The position numbers were made by a program, and so were the translations under genes. The notes beneath the pieces are model-generated. The model did not search any database and was not told the DNA's origin. It worked only from the letters and a program-made list of their open reading frames with translations. A stretch of DNA of 64,000 nucleotides from Actinomyces wuliandei. Lineage in GTDB: Bacteria > Actinomycetota > Actinomycetes > Actinomycetales > Actinomycetaceae. This document shows, in pieces, positions 8,214 through 18,287 of the stretch. How positions within the stretch are numbered: the stretch's first letter is position 1; each line of letters starts with the position of its first letter. The DNA lies in assembly GCF_004010955.1 (NCBI RefSeq), contig NZ_CP025227.1, forward strand, positions 434,001 to 498,000. Direction: 5' to 3'.

Positions 8214-10244
8214 GTGCTTGACCACACCAACGACCTCACTGGCGACACCGACCACGACACTGACGGCATCAGCAGTGTGGGTGGCGGCGAGGGTGCCGCC
8301 ACCCTGGCCCCTGCTGCCCTGGGCTCCGCTGCCTCGGACACCGCCGCCCGGGGCTCTGCGGACTCCGTCGTCGTGCAGGGCGGCCGCCCCCAGGTGGACG
8401 CGGTGTCCACCATCACCGAGTACCTGGACCGCTCTGACTGGCGCGTCAACGCCAACGCCAACCAGGGCTACTCCCTGGGCGGGATGATGCTCAACACCTC
8501 CGGCAAGGTGGTGGCCAACTACTGGCTGTCCCACGTCTACCCCGCTGTGGCCGGGCAGGCCCACCGCGACGCCGACCTCCACATCCACGACCTGGACATG
8601 TTCGCCGGGTACTGCGCGGGCTGGTCGCTCAAGGACCTCCTCCAGCAGGGTCTCAACGGCGTCCCCGGCGCCATCGCCGCAGGCCCCGCCCGGCACTTCT
8701 CCTCCGCCGTCGGCCAGATCGTCAACTTCCTGGGCACGCTGCAGAACGAGTGGGCCGGGGCACAGGCCTTCTCCTCCTTCGACACCTACATGGCGCCCTT
8801 CGTCCGACTGGACTCCATGACCTACGAGCAGGTCAGGCAGTGCATGCAGGAGCTTGTCTTCAACCTCAACGTCCCCTCCCGGTGGGGCACCCAGACCCCC
8901 TTCACCAACCTCACCTTCGACTGGACCTGCCCCGCCGACCTGCGCGACGAGCACCCCCTGATCGGAGAGGAGGTGTGCGACTTCGCCTACGGCGACCTCC
9001 AGGCGGAGATGGACCTCATCAACCGCGCCTTCATGGAGGTCATGACCGAGGGCGACGCCGAGGGGCGCGTGTTCACCTTCCCCATCCCCACCTACAACAT
9101 CACCCGGGACTTCGACTGGGACACCCCCAACGCTGACCTCCTGTTCACCATGACCGCGAAGTACGGCCTGCCCTACTTCCAGAACTTCATCAACTCCGAG
9201 CTCGACCCCGGCATGATCCGCTCCATGTGCTGCCGCCTCCAGCTCGACCTGCGCGAGCTGCTCAAGCGCGGCAACGGTCTGTTCGGCTCCGCCGAGCAGA
9301 CCGGCTCCGTGGGCGTGGTCACCGTCAACATGGCCCGCCTGGGCTACCTGCACGCCGGGGACGAGTCTGCCCTGACCGCCCGCCTGGACGAGCTCCTGGA
9401 GATCGGGCGCGACACCCTGGAGCTCAAGCGCGAGGTCATCCAGCACCACATCGACGCCGGGCTGTTCCCCTTCACCAAGCGGTACCTGGGAACCCTGGAC
9501 AACCACTTCTCCACCCTGGGCGTCAACGGCATGAACGAGATGGTCCGCAACTTCACCCGCCACGAGCCTGGCGGCGGCTACGACATCACCGACCCGCGCG
9601 GCCACGCCATGTGCGTGCGCCTGCTCGACCACGTTCGTCAGCGCATGGTGGCCTTCCAGGAGGCCACCGGGCACCTCTACAACCTGGAGGCCACGCCCGC
9701 AGAGGGCGCCACCTACCGCTTCGCCAAGGAGGACCGCAGGCGTTACCCCGACATCCTCCAGGCCGGCACCGACTCCAACCCGTACTACACCAACTCCTCC
9801 CAGCTGCCCGTGGGCTACACCGACGACCCCTTCACTGCCCAGGAGATGCAGGAGGAGCTCCAGACCCGGTACACCGGCGGCACCGTGCTCCACCTCTACA
9901 TGAACGAGCGCATCTCCTCCGCTACCGCCTGCAAAGAGCTGGTGCGCCGCAGCCTCACCGCCTTCCGCGCCCCCTACATCACGATCACCCCCACCTTCTC
10001 CATCTGCCCCGTCCACGGCTACCTGGCCGGGGAGCACACCACCTGCGGCAGGTGCGCCGCCGCGCACCCCGAGGCCGAGCCGGTGGAGTGCGAGGTGTGG
10101 ACCCGGGTCATGGGCTACTTCCGCCCCGTGCGCTCCTTCAATATCGGCAAGAAGGGCGAGTACGCCGAGCGGCAGATGTTCACCGAGCAGGCGGCAGGTG
10201 ACCACGGTGAGCCGGTCTCCCGCCTGGCGGCGGTGGGTGCCTAG
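8214..10244 (+). CDS. nrdD: anaerobic (class III) ribonucleoside-triphosphate reductase
   Basis: This 676-residue enzyme reduces NTPs to dNTPs using a glycyl radical. GTG 8214 is chosen because GGAGAG lies 4-5 bases upstream; a GTG at 8109 would add 35 unconserved residues. The body begins with PQVDAVSTITEYLDRSDWRV. The C-terminus has the zinc-type cysteines (CPVH ... CGRC) and the radical site RVMGY, with Gly634 as the radical residue. The first 45 or so residues are low-complexity Asp/Thr/Ala sequence, not an ATP-cone, so the allosteric activity domain seems absent. nrdG follows after 21 bases. Two NrdR boxes upstream indicate NrdR control. Confidence 0.95.
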   Translation: MLDHTNDLTGDTDHDTDGISSVGGGEGAATLAPAALGSAASDTAARGSADSVVVQGGRPQVDAVSTITEYLDRSDWRVNANANQGYSLGGMMLNTSGKVVANYWLSHVYPAVAGQAHRDADLHIHDLDMFAGYCAGWSLKDLLQQGLNGVPGAIAAGPARHFSSAVGQIVNFLGTLQNEWAGAQAFSSFDTYMAPFVRLDSMTYEQVRQCMQELVFNLNVPSRWGTQTPFTNLTFDWTCPADLRDEHPLIGEEVCDFAYGDLQAEMDLINRAFMEVMTEGDAEGRVFTFPIPTYNITRDFDWDTPNADLLFTMTAKYGLPYFQNFINSELDPGMIRSMCCRLQLDLRELLKRGNGLFGSAEQTGSVGVVTVNMARLGYLHAGDESALTARLDELLEIGRDTLELKREVIQHHIDAGLFPFTKRYLGTLDNHFSTLGVNGMNEMVRNFTRHEPGGGYDITDPRGHAMCVRLLDHVRQRMVAFQEATGHLYNLEATPAEGATYRFAKEDRRRYPDILQAGTDSNPYYTNSSQLPVGYTDDPFTAQEMQEELQTRYTGGTVLHLYMNERISSATACKELVRRSLTAFRAPYITITPTFSICPVHGYLAGEHTTCGRCAAAHPEAEPVECEVWTRVMGYFRPVRSFNIGKKGEYAERQMFTEQAAGDHGEPVSRLAAVGA

Positions 10245-10265
10245 CGGGCTCGTCCCGCCTCGCTC

Positions 10266-11147
10266 ATGCCCGCGCGTCTGCCACTGCCTCCCCCCGCCGT
10301 GCTACCTGGCAGCGGGCGGAAGGAGCACGCCCGTGCCTGTCGCCGTGCTGACGACCTGGTCATTGCCGGGCTGGTCCCCCTGAGCACCGTCGACTGGCCC
10401 GACCACCTGACCGCCACGGTCTTCACCCAGGGCTGCCCCTGGGACTGCACCTACTGCCACAACCAGGCCCTCATCCCCACCCAGGCGCCGGGCCTGGTGG
10501 CCTGGCAGGAGGTCCGCGACCTGTTGGCCAGGCGAGCGGGCCTGCTCGACGGCGTCGTCCTCACCGGTGGGGAGCCTCTGCGCCAGGACGCGCTGGCTGC
10601 CGCCGCCGCCGAGGTGCGCGGGGCCGGGTTCGCCGTCGGCCTGCACACGGCGGGCGCCTACCCCCGCAGGCTGCGCGACCTGGTGAGGCGGGGCCTGCTC
10701 GACTGGGTGGGCCTGGACGTCAAGGCCCTGCCTGAGCACTACCGGGAGGTGGTCGGCCGCCCGCACGCCGGGGCCAGGGCCTGGGAGAGCCTGCGGGTTC
10801 TCCTGGAGGCGGTCGCGGGCCGCAGGGGGTCGCACGGCAGAGGCCTGCGCGGCAGGAGCCCGGGCGGCAGCGCTCCGGACAGGCTCCCCAGCTTCCCCGA
10901 CGTCTTCCCCGACGTCGAGGTGCGCACCACCGTGGTGCCCGGGGACGTCACAGCCACCGACGCCTACGAGGTCGCCCGGCGCGTGCACGACATGGGTGTT
11001 CGCACCTACGCCCTCCAGCAGGCCCGTAGCAAGGGGGCACGGGAGGGGCTCGTGGCCACCGTCCCCGGGTGGGACGCCCAGTGCGAGGACCTGGCTGCCC
11101 GCATTGAGGCCCTGGGGTGGGAGAGGTTCACCTACCGGCCCGCTTGA
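10266..11147 (+). CDS. nrdG: anaerobic RNR activating protein (radical SAM)
   Basis: This 293-residue protein generates the glycyl radical on NrdD. The radical-SAM cluster motif is CPWDCTYC (CxxxCxxC, about residues 57-64), followed by VVLTGGEPL and VGLDVKAL. The N-terminus fits the short NrdG type (VIAGLVPLSTVDWPDHL). A Gly/Arg/Ser-rich insert of about 30 residues sits near residue 185. No good ribosome site is seen at ATG 10266; GTG 10299 is an alternative. It is 21 bases downstream of nrdD, surely cotranscribed. Confidence 0.92.
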   Translation: MPARLPLPPPAVLPGSGRKEHARACRRADDLVIAGLVPLSTVDWPDHLTATVFTQGCPWDCTYCHNQALIPTQAPGLVAWQEVRDLLARRAGLLDGVVLTGGEPLRQDALAAAAAEVRGAGFAVGLHTAGAYPRRLRDLVRRGLLDWVGLDVKALPEHYREVVGRPHAGARAWESLRVLLEAVAGRRGSHGRGLRGRSPGGSAPDRLPSFPDVFPDVEVRTTVVPGDVTATDAYEVARRVHDMGVRTYALQQARSKGAREGLVATVPGWDAQCEDLAARIEALGWERFTYRPA

Positions 11148-11293
11148 CCCGGGGCGCCCCGGCTGCTTGGACCGCTGCGGTCCCGCGTGAGTGGCTCCGG
11201 TAAGCACCTGGTAGGCGGGTTGTACGCGGCCCGCCCCTCCGCTAGCGCGCAGCGTGCCTCCTGAGGGTTGCGGGCCTCAGGGAGGCGCGCTGC

Positions 11294-12145
11294 TCAGCGC
11301 CGCTTCCGGCGGGTCCGGGGGTGCCCGGCCTGCTGCCGCTTCTGCTCTTTTCCCACTCCCTTGTTCCTCCGGGTGGTCTGTCGGTCTCTCCGGGTCTTCC
11401 GCCGCCTCTCCTGGCCGTCCCGGGGCCGCTGAGCTCGTCGTCTCCTGGCCACGACCACCAGCCCCAGGGCGGTTCCTGCCGTCACCAGGATGGCGGTGAC
11501 CCAGGTGGCAGGGTTGGCGGTCCAGGAGGTGCCCTGGGACTGCTCCGCGTAGCCAGAGGCGGTGACCCCCTCGGTCAGGGCGTCCGCGTCCTCCCAGGTG
11601 ACGGTCCTGCCGGATACTGAGCCGCCGTCGGCCTCGGTGACGCTCCCGGGGAAGGTCACCGAGACCCGGGTGTCCACCAGGGTGTTGAAGGAGGCGGCGG
11701 TGGAGCCCCCCGTGTCCTGAGCCCCCTGTGTAGGGGCCAGCGCCGCAGGGTCACCTCCCAGGTCGGGGGCGGCAAGGCTGACGGTGTAGACGTCGCCGTC
11801 ACGCACCACGATCGCGCCCTCCTCGGCCTCGGAGGCATCCGGGACCGTCACGCCGGTAATCGTCACCAGGCAGCCGACCTCGTCGCTGCCGCCGGAGAGG
11901 GGCTCGGCCTCGACCTGGGCGTCCTGGGAGACCTCAAGGACCTCGGGGTCCGCCATCGTGGCGCAGTCCTCCTCGCTGCCGATCACCTCCCCGGTGGTGT
12001 CCCGCATCTCCAGGGTGATGTCGTAGGTGCCCGTCGGGGTGATCGCCATGTCCATCTCCAGGGTGCAGCCCGACAGGGCCAGGCAGGCCAGGGCGCAGGA
12101 CGCGGCGAGCCGCACCGGGCGGTGGGTGCGGGGGCGCTGAGACAT
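11294..12145 (-). CDS. LppM-like membrane-anchored lipoprotein
   Basis: This 283-residue protein starts at ATG 12145. The N-terminus is a lipoprotein signal (basic RPRTHRPVRL, hydrophobic stretch, lipobox LSGC at about residues 23-26). A beta-rich extracytoplasmic domain begins LEMDMAITPTGTYDITLEM, as in the LppM family of Actinobacteria. A TM helix (WVTAILVTAGTALGLVVVA, about 220-240) follows, then a very basic cytoplasmic tail of about 40 residues. LppM of mycobacteria is linked to envelope composition; the role here is inferred only by family. It is divergent from pckG. Confidence 0.75.
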   Translation of the reverse strand: MSQRPRTHRPVRLAASCALACLALSGCTLEMDMAITPTGTYDITLEMRDTTGEVIGSEEDCATMADPEVLEVSQDAQVEAEPLSGGSDEVGCLVTITGVTVPDASEAEEGAIVVRDGDVYTVSLAAPDLGGDPAALAPTQGAQDTGGSTAASFNTLVDTRVSVTFPGSVTEADGGSVSGRTVTWEDADALTEGVTASGYAEQSQGTSWTANPATWVTAILVTAGTALGLVVVARRRRAQRPRDGQERRRKTRRDRQTTRRNKGVGKEQKRQQAGHPRTRRKRR

Positions 12146-12410
12146 GTGTGGCAGGCTACACGCGTCGTGTCTCGGCTCGTCCGGCTCGCGCCGCCACGGC
12201 ATCGTTACCGCCTTCACTGAGGGCGGAACGGAGGTGCGGAACTCCCCTCCAGAGGGCGGAAAACCGCCTCACGTGGGCGAAAGCACCCCTGTCGCGGGCG
12301 TTTGCGGGGTGCTGCTGGGACCTTCGGCGACGTGACCCTGCGGCTGCAGTGGGGAAGGATAGGTGCTGACTACCTCTGTCAGTAACTGACCCCCTTAGGA
12401 AGGGACTCGT

Positions 12411-14258
12411 ATGACTGTGTCCGAGCAGGACGTCCGCTCCGCTGCTCCCACCAACGCTCCCGAGGACGTGATCGAGTTCGTCACGCGCATCGCCGAGCTC
12501 GGTAAGCCCGACAGCGTCTACTTCGCCGACGGCAGCGATGAGGAGTGGGACCGCCTCACCACGGAGATGGTGGAGTCTGGCACCTTCGTCCGCCTCAACC
12601 CCGACAAGCGTCCCAACTCCTTCCTGGCCCGCTCGCTGCCCAGTGACGTCGCCCGCGTGGAGTCCCGCACCTTCATCTGCTCTGAGAAGGAGGAGGACGC
12701 CGGACCGACCAACAACTGGTACGACCCGGCGGAGATGAAGAAGATCCTCAACGAGAAGTTCGACGGTGCCATGCGCGGCCGCACCCTCTATGTGATCCCC
12801 TTCTCCATGGGCCCCCTGGGTGGCCCCATCTCCCAGCTGGGCATCGAGATCACCGACTCCCCCTACGTCGTGGTCAACATGCGCATCATGACCCGCATGG
12901 GTGCCGCCGCCATGGACCTCATCAACGAGGGCCGCACCTGGGTGCCCGCTGTCCACTCCGTGGGTGCTCCCCTGGCCCCGGGGGAGAAGGACGCCGCGTG
13001 GCCCTGTAACGAGGAGAAGTACATCACTCACTTCCCCGAGACCAACGAGATCTGGTCCTACGGCTCGGGCTACGGCGGCAACGCGCTGCTGGGTAAGAAG
13101 TGCTACGCGCTGCGCATCGCCTCCACCATGGCCCGCCGCGACGGCTGGATGGCTGAGCACATGCTCATCCTGCGACTCACTGACGAGAAGTCCGGCAAGC
13201 AGTACCACGTGAGCGCGGCCTTCCCCAGCGCCTGCGGCAAGACCAACCTTGCCATGCTGCGTCCCACCATCCCCGGGTACAAGGTGGAGACTGTCGGCGA
13301 CGACATCGCCTGGATGCGTCCCGGGCCGGACGGCACGCTGCGCGCCATCAACCCCGAGGCCGGCTTCTTCGGCGTGGCGCCGGGCACCTCCTACGACACC
13401 AACCCGATGGCCATGGACACGATGCGTGAGAACACCATCTTCACCAACGTGGCCCTGACCGACGACGGCGACGTGTGGTGGGAGGGCATCGACGCCCCGC
13501 TGCCCGACCACCTCATCGACTGGCAGGGCAACGACTACACCCCGGCCGACGCCGAGGCTGGCAAGAAGGCCGCTCACCCCAACTCCCGCTTCACCACCCC
13601 GGCCTCTCAGTGCCCGATCATCTGCCCGGACTGGGAGGCCCCCGAGGGTGTGGCCATCGACGCCATCCTCTTTGGTGGGCGCCGCGCCACCAACGTCCCG
13701 CTGGTGGCCGAGCAGTACGAGGCCGCCCACGGCGTGTTCATCGGCGCCTCCGTGGCCTCCGAGGTCACCGCCGCCGCCCTGGACGCCAAGGTCGGCTCGC
13801 TGCGTCATGACCCCTTTGCCATGCTGCCCTTCTGCGGCTACCACATGGCTGACTACTGGTCCCACTGGCTGGAGATGCAGGAGAGGCTGGGGGACAAGTT
13901 CCCCAAGGTGTACCAGGTCAACTGGTTCCGCAAGGACGAGGACGGCAAGTTTATCTGGCCTGGCTTCGGGGACAACTCCCGCGTGCTGGACTGGATCGTG
14001 CGCCGGGCCGCCGGTGAGGTCGAGGCCGTTGACGGCGTGACGGGCCGCTACCCCAGGCTTGAGGACTTCAACCTGGAGGGGACCGATCTGGGTGAGGCCG
14101 ACTGGGCCAAGCTCTTCGAGATCGACCCCGACGCCTGGGCCGCAGAGATGGACGACACCGAGGAGTACTTCAAGCAGTTTGGTGACAAGCTCCCCGCTGC
14201 CATCACCGAGCAGCTCGCGAAGTTCCGCGAGCGCATTGAGGAGGCTCGCAAGGCCTGA
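12411..14258 (+). CDS. pckG: phosphoenolpyruvate carboxykinase (GTP)
   Basis: This 615-residue enzyme interconverts oxaloacetate + GTP and PEP + CO2, the gluconeogenic or anaplerotic branch point. The start ATG has AGGAAGGGA 7 bases upstream. The kinase P-loop is SACGKTNL at about residue 272, preceded by [14 protein letters not shown], the [11 protein letters not shown] motif and [15 protein letters not shown] follow, as in GTP-type PEPCK. The length is normal. It is a single-gene unit closed by a strong intrinsic-like hairpin. The 265-base leader contains two GAGGGCGGAA repeats that might bind a regulator. Confidence 0.97.
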   Translation: MTVSEQDVRSAAPTNAPEDVIEFVTRIAELGKPDSVYFADGSDEEWDRLTTEMVESGTFVRLNPDKRPNSFLARSLPSDVARVESRTFICSEKEEDAGPTNNWYDPAEMKKILNEKFDGAMRGRTLYVIPFSMGPLGGPISQLGIEITDSPYVVVNMRIMTRMGAAAMDLINEGRTWVPAVHSVGAPLAPGEKDAAWPCNEEKYITHFPETNEIWSYGSGYGGNALLGKKCYALRIASTMARRDGWMAEHMLILRLTDEKSGKQYHVSAAFPSACGKTNLAMLRPTIPGYKVETVGDDIAWMRPGPDGTLRAINPEAGFFGVAPGTSYDTNPMAMDTMRENTIFTNVALTDDGDVWWEGIDAPLPDHLIDWQGNDYTPADAEAGKKAAHPNSRFTTPASQCPIICPDWEAPEGVAIDAILFGGRRATNVPLVAEQYEAAHGVFIGASVASEVTAAALDAKVGSLRHDPFAMLPFCGYHMADYWSHWLEMQERLGDKFPKVYQVNWFRKDEDGKFIWPGFGDNSRVLDWIVRRAAGEVEAVDGVTGRYPRLEDFNLEGTDLGEADWAKLFEIDPDAWAAEMDDTEEYFKQFGDKLPAAITEQLAKFRERIEEARKA

Positions 14259-14287
14259 GCACCATCGCGGTGGCAGGCTGCCGTTGA

Positions 14288-14322
14288 CGAGGCTCCCGAC
14301 CCCCAGGGTCGGGAGCCTCGTT
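14288..14322 (+). terminator. intrinsic terminator after pckG
   Basis: A 15-bp stem (14288-14302 with 14306-14320, CGAGGCTCCCGAC...) with a 3-base loop lies 29 bases after the stop and is followed by TT. This is the clearest terminator in the window. Confidence 0.75.
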
Positions 14323-14476
14323 GCTGGCGCGTGGGCGCGATCTGTCTGCTGGCAGGGACGTGCTGTGGCTGGCTAGTCGTGTCCACGGCCAGCGGGATAC
14401 GGCCCTGCACCACCTGTGTCAGCGGTGTCTGCGTGTCCACGGCGGCCACAAATGGCCTGACGGGTCGTGCAAGTCT

Positions 14477-15448
14477 TTAAGTAGACCGCGTGATTGCAAT
14501 GTTCTGTACTCTTGGTCGAGCTGTGGCCGACTCGTTTGTGGCCGCTGTGGACAGTCTGGCCTCATAACGTGGCCTGGAAAGCAGGAGCCCGGGCACCTCC
14601 TGGGCCACCTTTCCTTGCCGAACATCCTTGGCTGTGAAACGGGCGACCCGGAAGCCCCGGCGCATCAGCTCTCGGTCCCGGTGGCGGTCCCGGCCGAACT
14701 GGTACTCGCCGACGTGGTAGGCATAGCCGTCCAGCTCGAGCACGAGCCAACCGTCGACAACGATGTCCACCTCACCGACGCCAGGGATGACCACACCGTC
14801 CTCGAACGGGATGCTCGCACGATGGAGCTGCAGCCGCGCCAGCGTCTCCAGCGGTGAGCGTGAACGGGGGCTGGCCAGGCGCAGACGTGACCTGGCTCGC
14901 GCTGAGCCAGGTCCGTGAAGCAACGCCTTGATGGCGTCAGGCGTGGTGTCCTCCTCGTGGAGGGCGGCGTCGCAGGCCATGACCGGGGCCTCGGCACTGG
15001 GATGGCAGCGCAGGAAGCGAGCCAGCGCGAGGTCCACTGGCGCGACCGGAAAGCTGGTGGGGGACGGGGGAGTCAGTGCGCGCTCGACGTGGAGGACTTC
15101 CCGGCGCACCGGTGCGAACCTGCGCTTGTCCGGAACGGCGACGTGGATCGGTTGCTCGGGCCCGGTGGTCGGGTACCCGTAGTAGCAGACGGCAGTCCGG
15201 CAGGTCATGGCCCCTCCGTGGATCCGGGCCAGGATGATGGCCTCCTCCGTGCCTGGTACTGCGATGACCCCATGGGGGTGAGAGAGGAGGTCGTTGGCCT
15301 CAACGAGCCGGGCCACCTGCCTGCGCTCGGTGCGGTCGAGACGCAGGTCCCGCATCCGGACTGCTCCGTAGCAGCCGCGTACCCGCGCCAGGATGTCGTC
15401 TCTGCCGTCCACGGAGCCATCGTCGGAACAGGGCTGGCAGGCGGGCAA
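14477..15448 (-). CDS. AbiEi-like winged helix plus DUF559 nuclease-fold protein
   Basis: About 323 residues from a TTG at 15448; GTG 15412 and ATG 15355 (GGAG 8 bases upstream) are alternative starts. The N-terminus (DDILARVRGCYGAVRMRDL ... VARLVEANDLL) looks like the wHTH of AbiEi-type antitoxins. The C-terminus (about 205-300) is a Vsr/DUF559-like restriction-endonuclease fold with VGEVDIVVDGWLVLELDG and RDRELMRRGFRVARFT. Such proteins are abundant in Actinobacteria, with no settled function. It is convergent with pckG and stands alone. Confidence 0.75.
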   Translation of the reverse strand: MPACQPCSDDGSVDGRDDILARVRGCYGAVRMRDLRLDRTERRQVARLVEANDLLSHPHGVIAVPGTEEAIILARIHGGAMTCRTAVCYYGYPTTGPEQPIHVAVPDKRRFAPVRREVLHVERALTPPSPTSFPVAPVDLALARFLRCHPSAEAPVMACDAALHEEDTTPDAIKALLHGPGSARARSRLRLASPRSRSPLETLARLQLHRASIPFEDGVVIPGVGEVDIVVDGWLVLELDGYAYHVGEYQFGRDRHRDRELMRRGFRVARFTAKDVRQGKVAQEVPGLLLSRPRYEARLSTAATNESATARPRVQNIAITRST

Positions 15449-15613
15449 GGAGGTCGAATGGGTTCTGCGGACAGGGATGCTGTGCGGGTCCCCTGTGGAG
15501 TCCTTGCTGGGATGCCTGGAGCCTGGTTAGAGAAACCGCTGGTCGGCGCACAACCCGACTACGCCTGCCGCACCTACTGTCGTCACCCCGGCCTGTCTGG
15601 CTAGGCTAGGGCC

Positions 15614-16867
15614 GTGAAGATCCTGCTGCTGGGGTCCGGCGCGCGCGAGCACGCCCTGGCCCGCGCCCTTGCTTCCGATCCTGCCACCACCGAGCTTGTC
15701 ATCGCTCCCGGCAACCCCGGCACCGCGAACGTGGGTACCAATCTCCACATCGACCCTAGTGCCCCGGAGGAGGTGGTGGACCTGGCCGCCCAGATGGAGG
15801 CGGACCTGGTGGTTGTCGGCCCGGAGGCGCCCCTGGTGGCGGGCGTGGCCGACGCGGTGCGCGAGGCGGGCGTGCCCTGTTTCGGCCCCGGTGCGCAGGC
15901 GGCCCGCCTGGAGGGGTCCAAGGCCTTCGCCAAGGAGGTCATGGCTGCAGCCGGGGTGCCCACGGCGGCCTCGGTCGCGTGCTCCACCCCGGAGGACCTG
16001 CGCGCAGCCCTGGACCGCTTTGGTGCCCCCTACGTGGTCAAGGAGGACGGCCTGGCCGCGGGCAAGGGCGTCGTGGTCACCTCCGACCGTGACGCCGCCC
16101 TGGAGCACGGCCTGGCCTGCCTGGCCAGGGAGGGCGGGTGCGTTGTCGTCGAGGACTACCTGGACGGTCCGGAGGCCTCCGTCTTCTGCGTCAGCGACGG
16201 AGCCACCGTCCGCGCCCTGGCACCCGCTCAGGACTTTAAGCGCCTGGGTGACGGCGATGAGGGTCCCAACACCGGTGGTATGGGCGCCTACACCCCCGTG
16301 GGCTGGGCGCCAGCCGACCTGGCTGAGCGTGTGGTGCGGGAGGTGGCCCAGCCGGTTGTTGACGAGATGGCCCGACGTGGTACCCGCTTTATCGGCCTGC
16401 TCTACTGCGGCCTGGCCCTGACCCGGGAGGGGCTGCGCGTGGTGGAGTTCAACGTGCGCTTCGGCGACCCGGAGACCCAGGCGGTCCTGGCTCGCCTGAC
16501 CTCCTCCCTGCCTCAGCTGCTGCACGCCGCCGCCACCGGTCACCTGGGCGGAGTGCCTGAGCCCACCTGGAGCAACCAGGCTGCGGTTGACGTCGTCCTG
16601 GCCGCTCCCGGATATCCCGGTACGGTAACCACCGGCGGGCGCGTGACTGGCGTGGAGGCCGCCGAGGCGCTTGAGGGGGTGCACGTGCTGCACGCCGGCA
16701 CCTCCCGGGACGAGGAGGGAAACCTGGTCGCCTCCGGGGGGCGGGTCCTGTCCGTGGTGGCCGTGGGGGCGGACGTGGCCGCTGCCCGGGCACGGGTCTA
16801 CGAGGCGGTGGCCAGGATCCACCTCGACGGTGCCCAGTACCGCCGGGACATTGCTGCGGGGCGGTGA
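15614..16867 (+). CDS. purD: phosphoribosylamine-glycine ligase (GAR synthetase)
   Basis: This 417-residue ATP-grasp enzyme catalyses step 2 of purine synthesis (PRA + glycine + ATP to GAR). The N-terminal motif is ILLLGSGAREHALA. The ATP-grasp region has VVKEDGLAAGKGVVV, the substrate loop is GMGAYTPV, and NVRFGDPETQ is near residue 280. The length is normal. GTG 15614 is used; the ribosome site is weak. purC follows after 223 bases that contain a GTGGTACCAC palindrome (16911-16920) and likely its own promoter. Confidence 0.97.
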   Translation: MKILLLGSGAREHALARALASDPATTELVIAPGNPGTANVGTNLHIDPSAPEEVVDLAAQMEADLVVVGPEAPLVAGVADAVREAGVPCFGPGAQAARLEGSKAFAKEVMAAAGVPTAASVACSTPEDLRAALDRFGAPYVVKEDGLAAGKGVVVTSDRDAALEHGLACLAREGGCVVVEDYLDGPEASVFCVSDGATVRALAPAQDFKRLGDGDEGPNTGGMGAYTPVGWAPADLAERVVREVAQPVVDEMARRGTRFIGLLYCGLALTREGLRVVEFNVRFGDPETQAVLARLTSSLPQLLHAAATGHLGGVPEPTWSNQAAVDVVLAAPGYPGTVTTGGRVTGVEAAEALEGVHVLHAGTSRDEEGNLVASGGRVLSVVAVGADVAAARARVYEAVARIHLDGAQYRRDIAAGR

Positions 16868-17090
16868 GCCTGGCCCACCCGGTTCGCGTGTGAGGGGCTG
16901 CGCTGTTTCTGTGGTACCACGTTGGTTGCCACCAGAGGCTGGGAGGTGCCCCAGTCTAGGAAGAGCCTCACGGCTCCACGCTGCTGGTAGCACGTTACCA
17001 CCCTTGTCCACCTCGTGGTGGGACGGGTGGGCTCCGCAGGCGCCCAGTAGCGTCCTCGCACCCCTGCCCGTGCAGTGGCAGGATGTGGGT

Positions 17091-18125
17091 ATGACTTCTC
17101 CCGCCAGCCCCGCTCCCTCAGCGGTCCCGCACGCTGCCCCCGGCGCCGTGGAGCCGGGCCGTGGAGCCCGTGAGGGCGTCGGCCCCGAGCACCCAGGTCA
17201 CCACGCTGGTCCACGGCTGCCCGGGGAGGTTCCCGCCCCGTCCCGGCTGCCTGGGTGGGAGCACCATCTCAGCGGGAAGGTGCGTGATGTCTATGTGCCC
17301 GCTGCGGACGGCCCCTGGGCGGGGCGTGACGTCCTCCTCGTCGTCGCCTCGGACCGTATCAGCGCCTACGACCACGTCCTGCCCACCCCCGTCCCGGGCA
17401 AGGGCGCGGTGCTGACTGCCCTGACTGCCTGGTGGCTCGGCCAGCTGGCCGACATCGTCCCGGGCCACCTGCTCAGCCTGGACGTGCCCCGGGAGGTGGC
17501 TGGGCGGGCCATGGTCTGCCAGCGTCTGGACATGCACCCTGTGGAGTGCGTGGCCCGCGGCTACCTCACCGGCTCCGGCCTGGCCGAGTACCGCGCCCAC
17601 GGCACCGTGTGCGGCATCGGCCTGCCCGGCGGCCTGACGGAGGCCTCCCGCCTGCCCGAGCCGGTCTTCACCCCTGCTGCCAAGGCCGGTCTGGGCGGCC
17701 ACGACGAGAACATCACCTTCGAGCAGGTTCAGGCCCTGGTTGGTCCCCAGGCGGCCTCAGACCTGCGCCGTACCACCCTGGAGGTCTACGCCCGCGCGGC
17801 GGACGTCACCCACGAGCGCGGCATCATCTTGGCTGACACCAAGCTTGAGCTCGGCATCGACGCTGAGGGGCGCCTGGTCCTGGCCGACGAGGTCCTTACC
17901 CCCGACTCCTCCCGGTTCTGGCCCGCCGACGCCTGGGCGCCCGGCCAGCCCACCCCTTCCTTCGACAAGCAGTACGTGCGTGACTGGCTCACCTCACCCG
18001 CCTCCGGGTGGGACCCCGCTAGCGGCCAGGCCCCCCCGCCCCTGCCCGACGACGTCGTGGACCGCACCCGGCAGCGCTACCTGGAGGCCTATGAGCGGCT
18101 CACCGGTGGTCCCCTGGCGCTCTGA
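17091..18125 (+). CDS. purC: SAICAR synthetase
   Basis: This 344-residue enzyme condenses CAIR with aspartate. ATG 17091 is chosen because AGGATG lies just upstream; the frame stays open back into purD but the residues there are not PurC-like. After an unusual Pro/Ala-rich leader of about 50 residues, the domain starts at LSGKVRDVYV. DRISAYDHVLPT, GYLTGSGL, the GGHDENITFEQ loop and LADTKLELG follow, all classical PurC signatures. The N-terminal extension is longer than in most PurC proteins (about 290-300 residues). Confidence 0.96.
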   Translation: MTSPASPAPSAVPHAAPGAVEPGRGAREGVGPEHPGHHAGPRLPGEVPAPSRLPGWEHHLSGKVRDVYVPAADGPWAGRDVLLVVASDRISAYDHVLPTPVPGKGAVLTALTAWWLGQLADIVPGHLLSLDVPREVAGRAMVCQRLDMHPVECVARGYLTGSGLAEYRAHGTVCGIGLPGGLTEASRLPEPVFTPAAKAGLGGHDENITFEQVQALVGPQAASDLRRTTLEVYARAADVTHERGIILADTKLELGIDAEGRLVLADEVLTPDSSRFWPADAWAPGQPTPSFDKQYVRDWLTSPASGWDPASGQAPPPLPDDVVDRTRQRYLEAYERLTGGPLAL

Positions 18126-18287
18126 GATGCTCGTGGCGCACCCGGCGGGGATGGTGGTGGCTGCCGCGCCCGCAGGCGTGTCCCAGTCTCCTGGTCGTCC
18201 GGGTCTGTGTTTCGGACCGGGTCCGTTGCCTGGTCCGCACCCTAGCCTGGTCTCCTGTGACCTCCGCACCGACAGGAAGCAGCCTGT

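Noticed and set aside
8199..10205. Long open frame on the minus strand inside nrdD
   Set aside because: Composition is His/Val/Gly-rich shadow coding typical of high-G+C antisense frames; no family motif, and the plus strand is an unambiguous NrdD.
12156..13865. 569-codon minus-strand open frame over pckG
   Set aside because: Antisense shadow of PEPCK; it also runs through the promoter region of pckG without a ribosome site.
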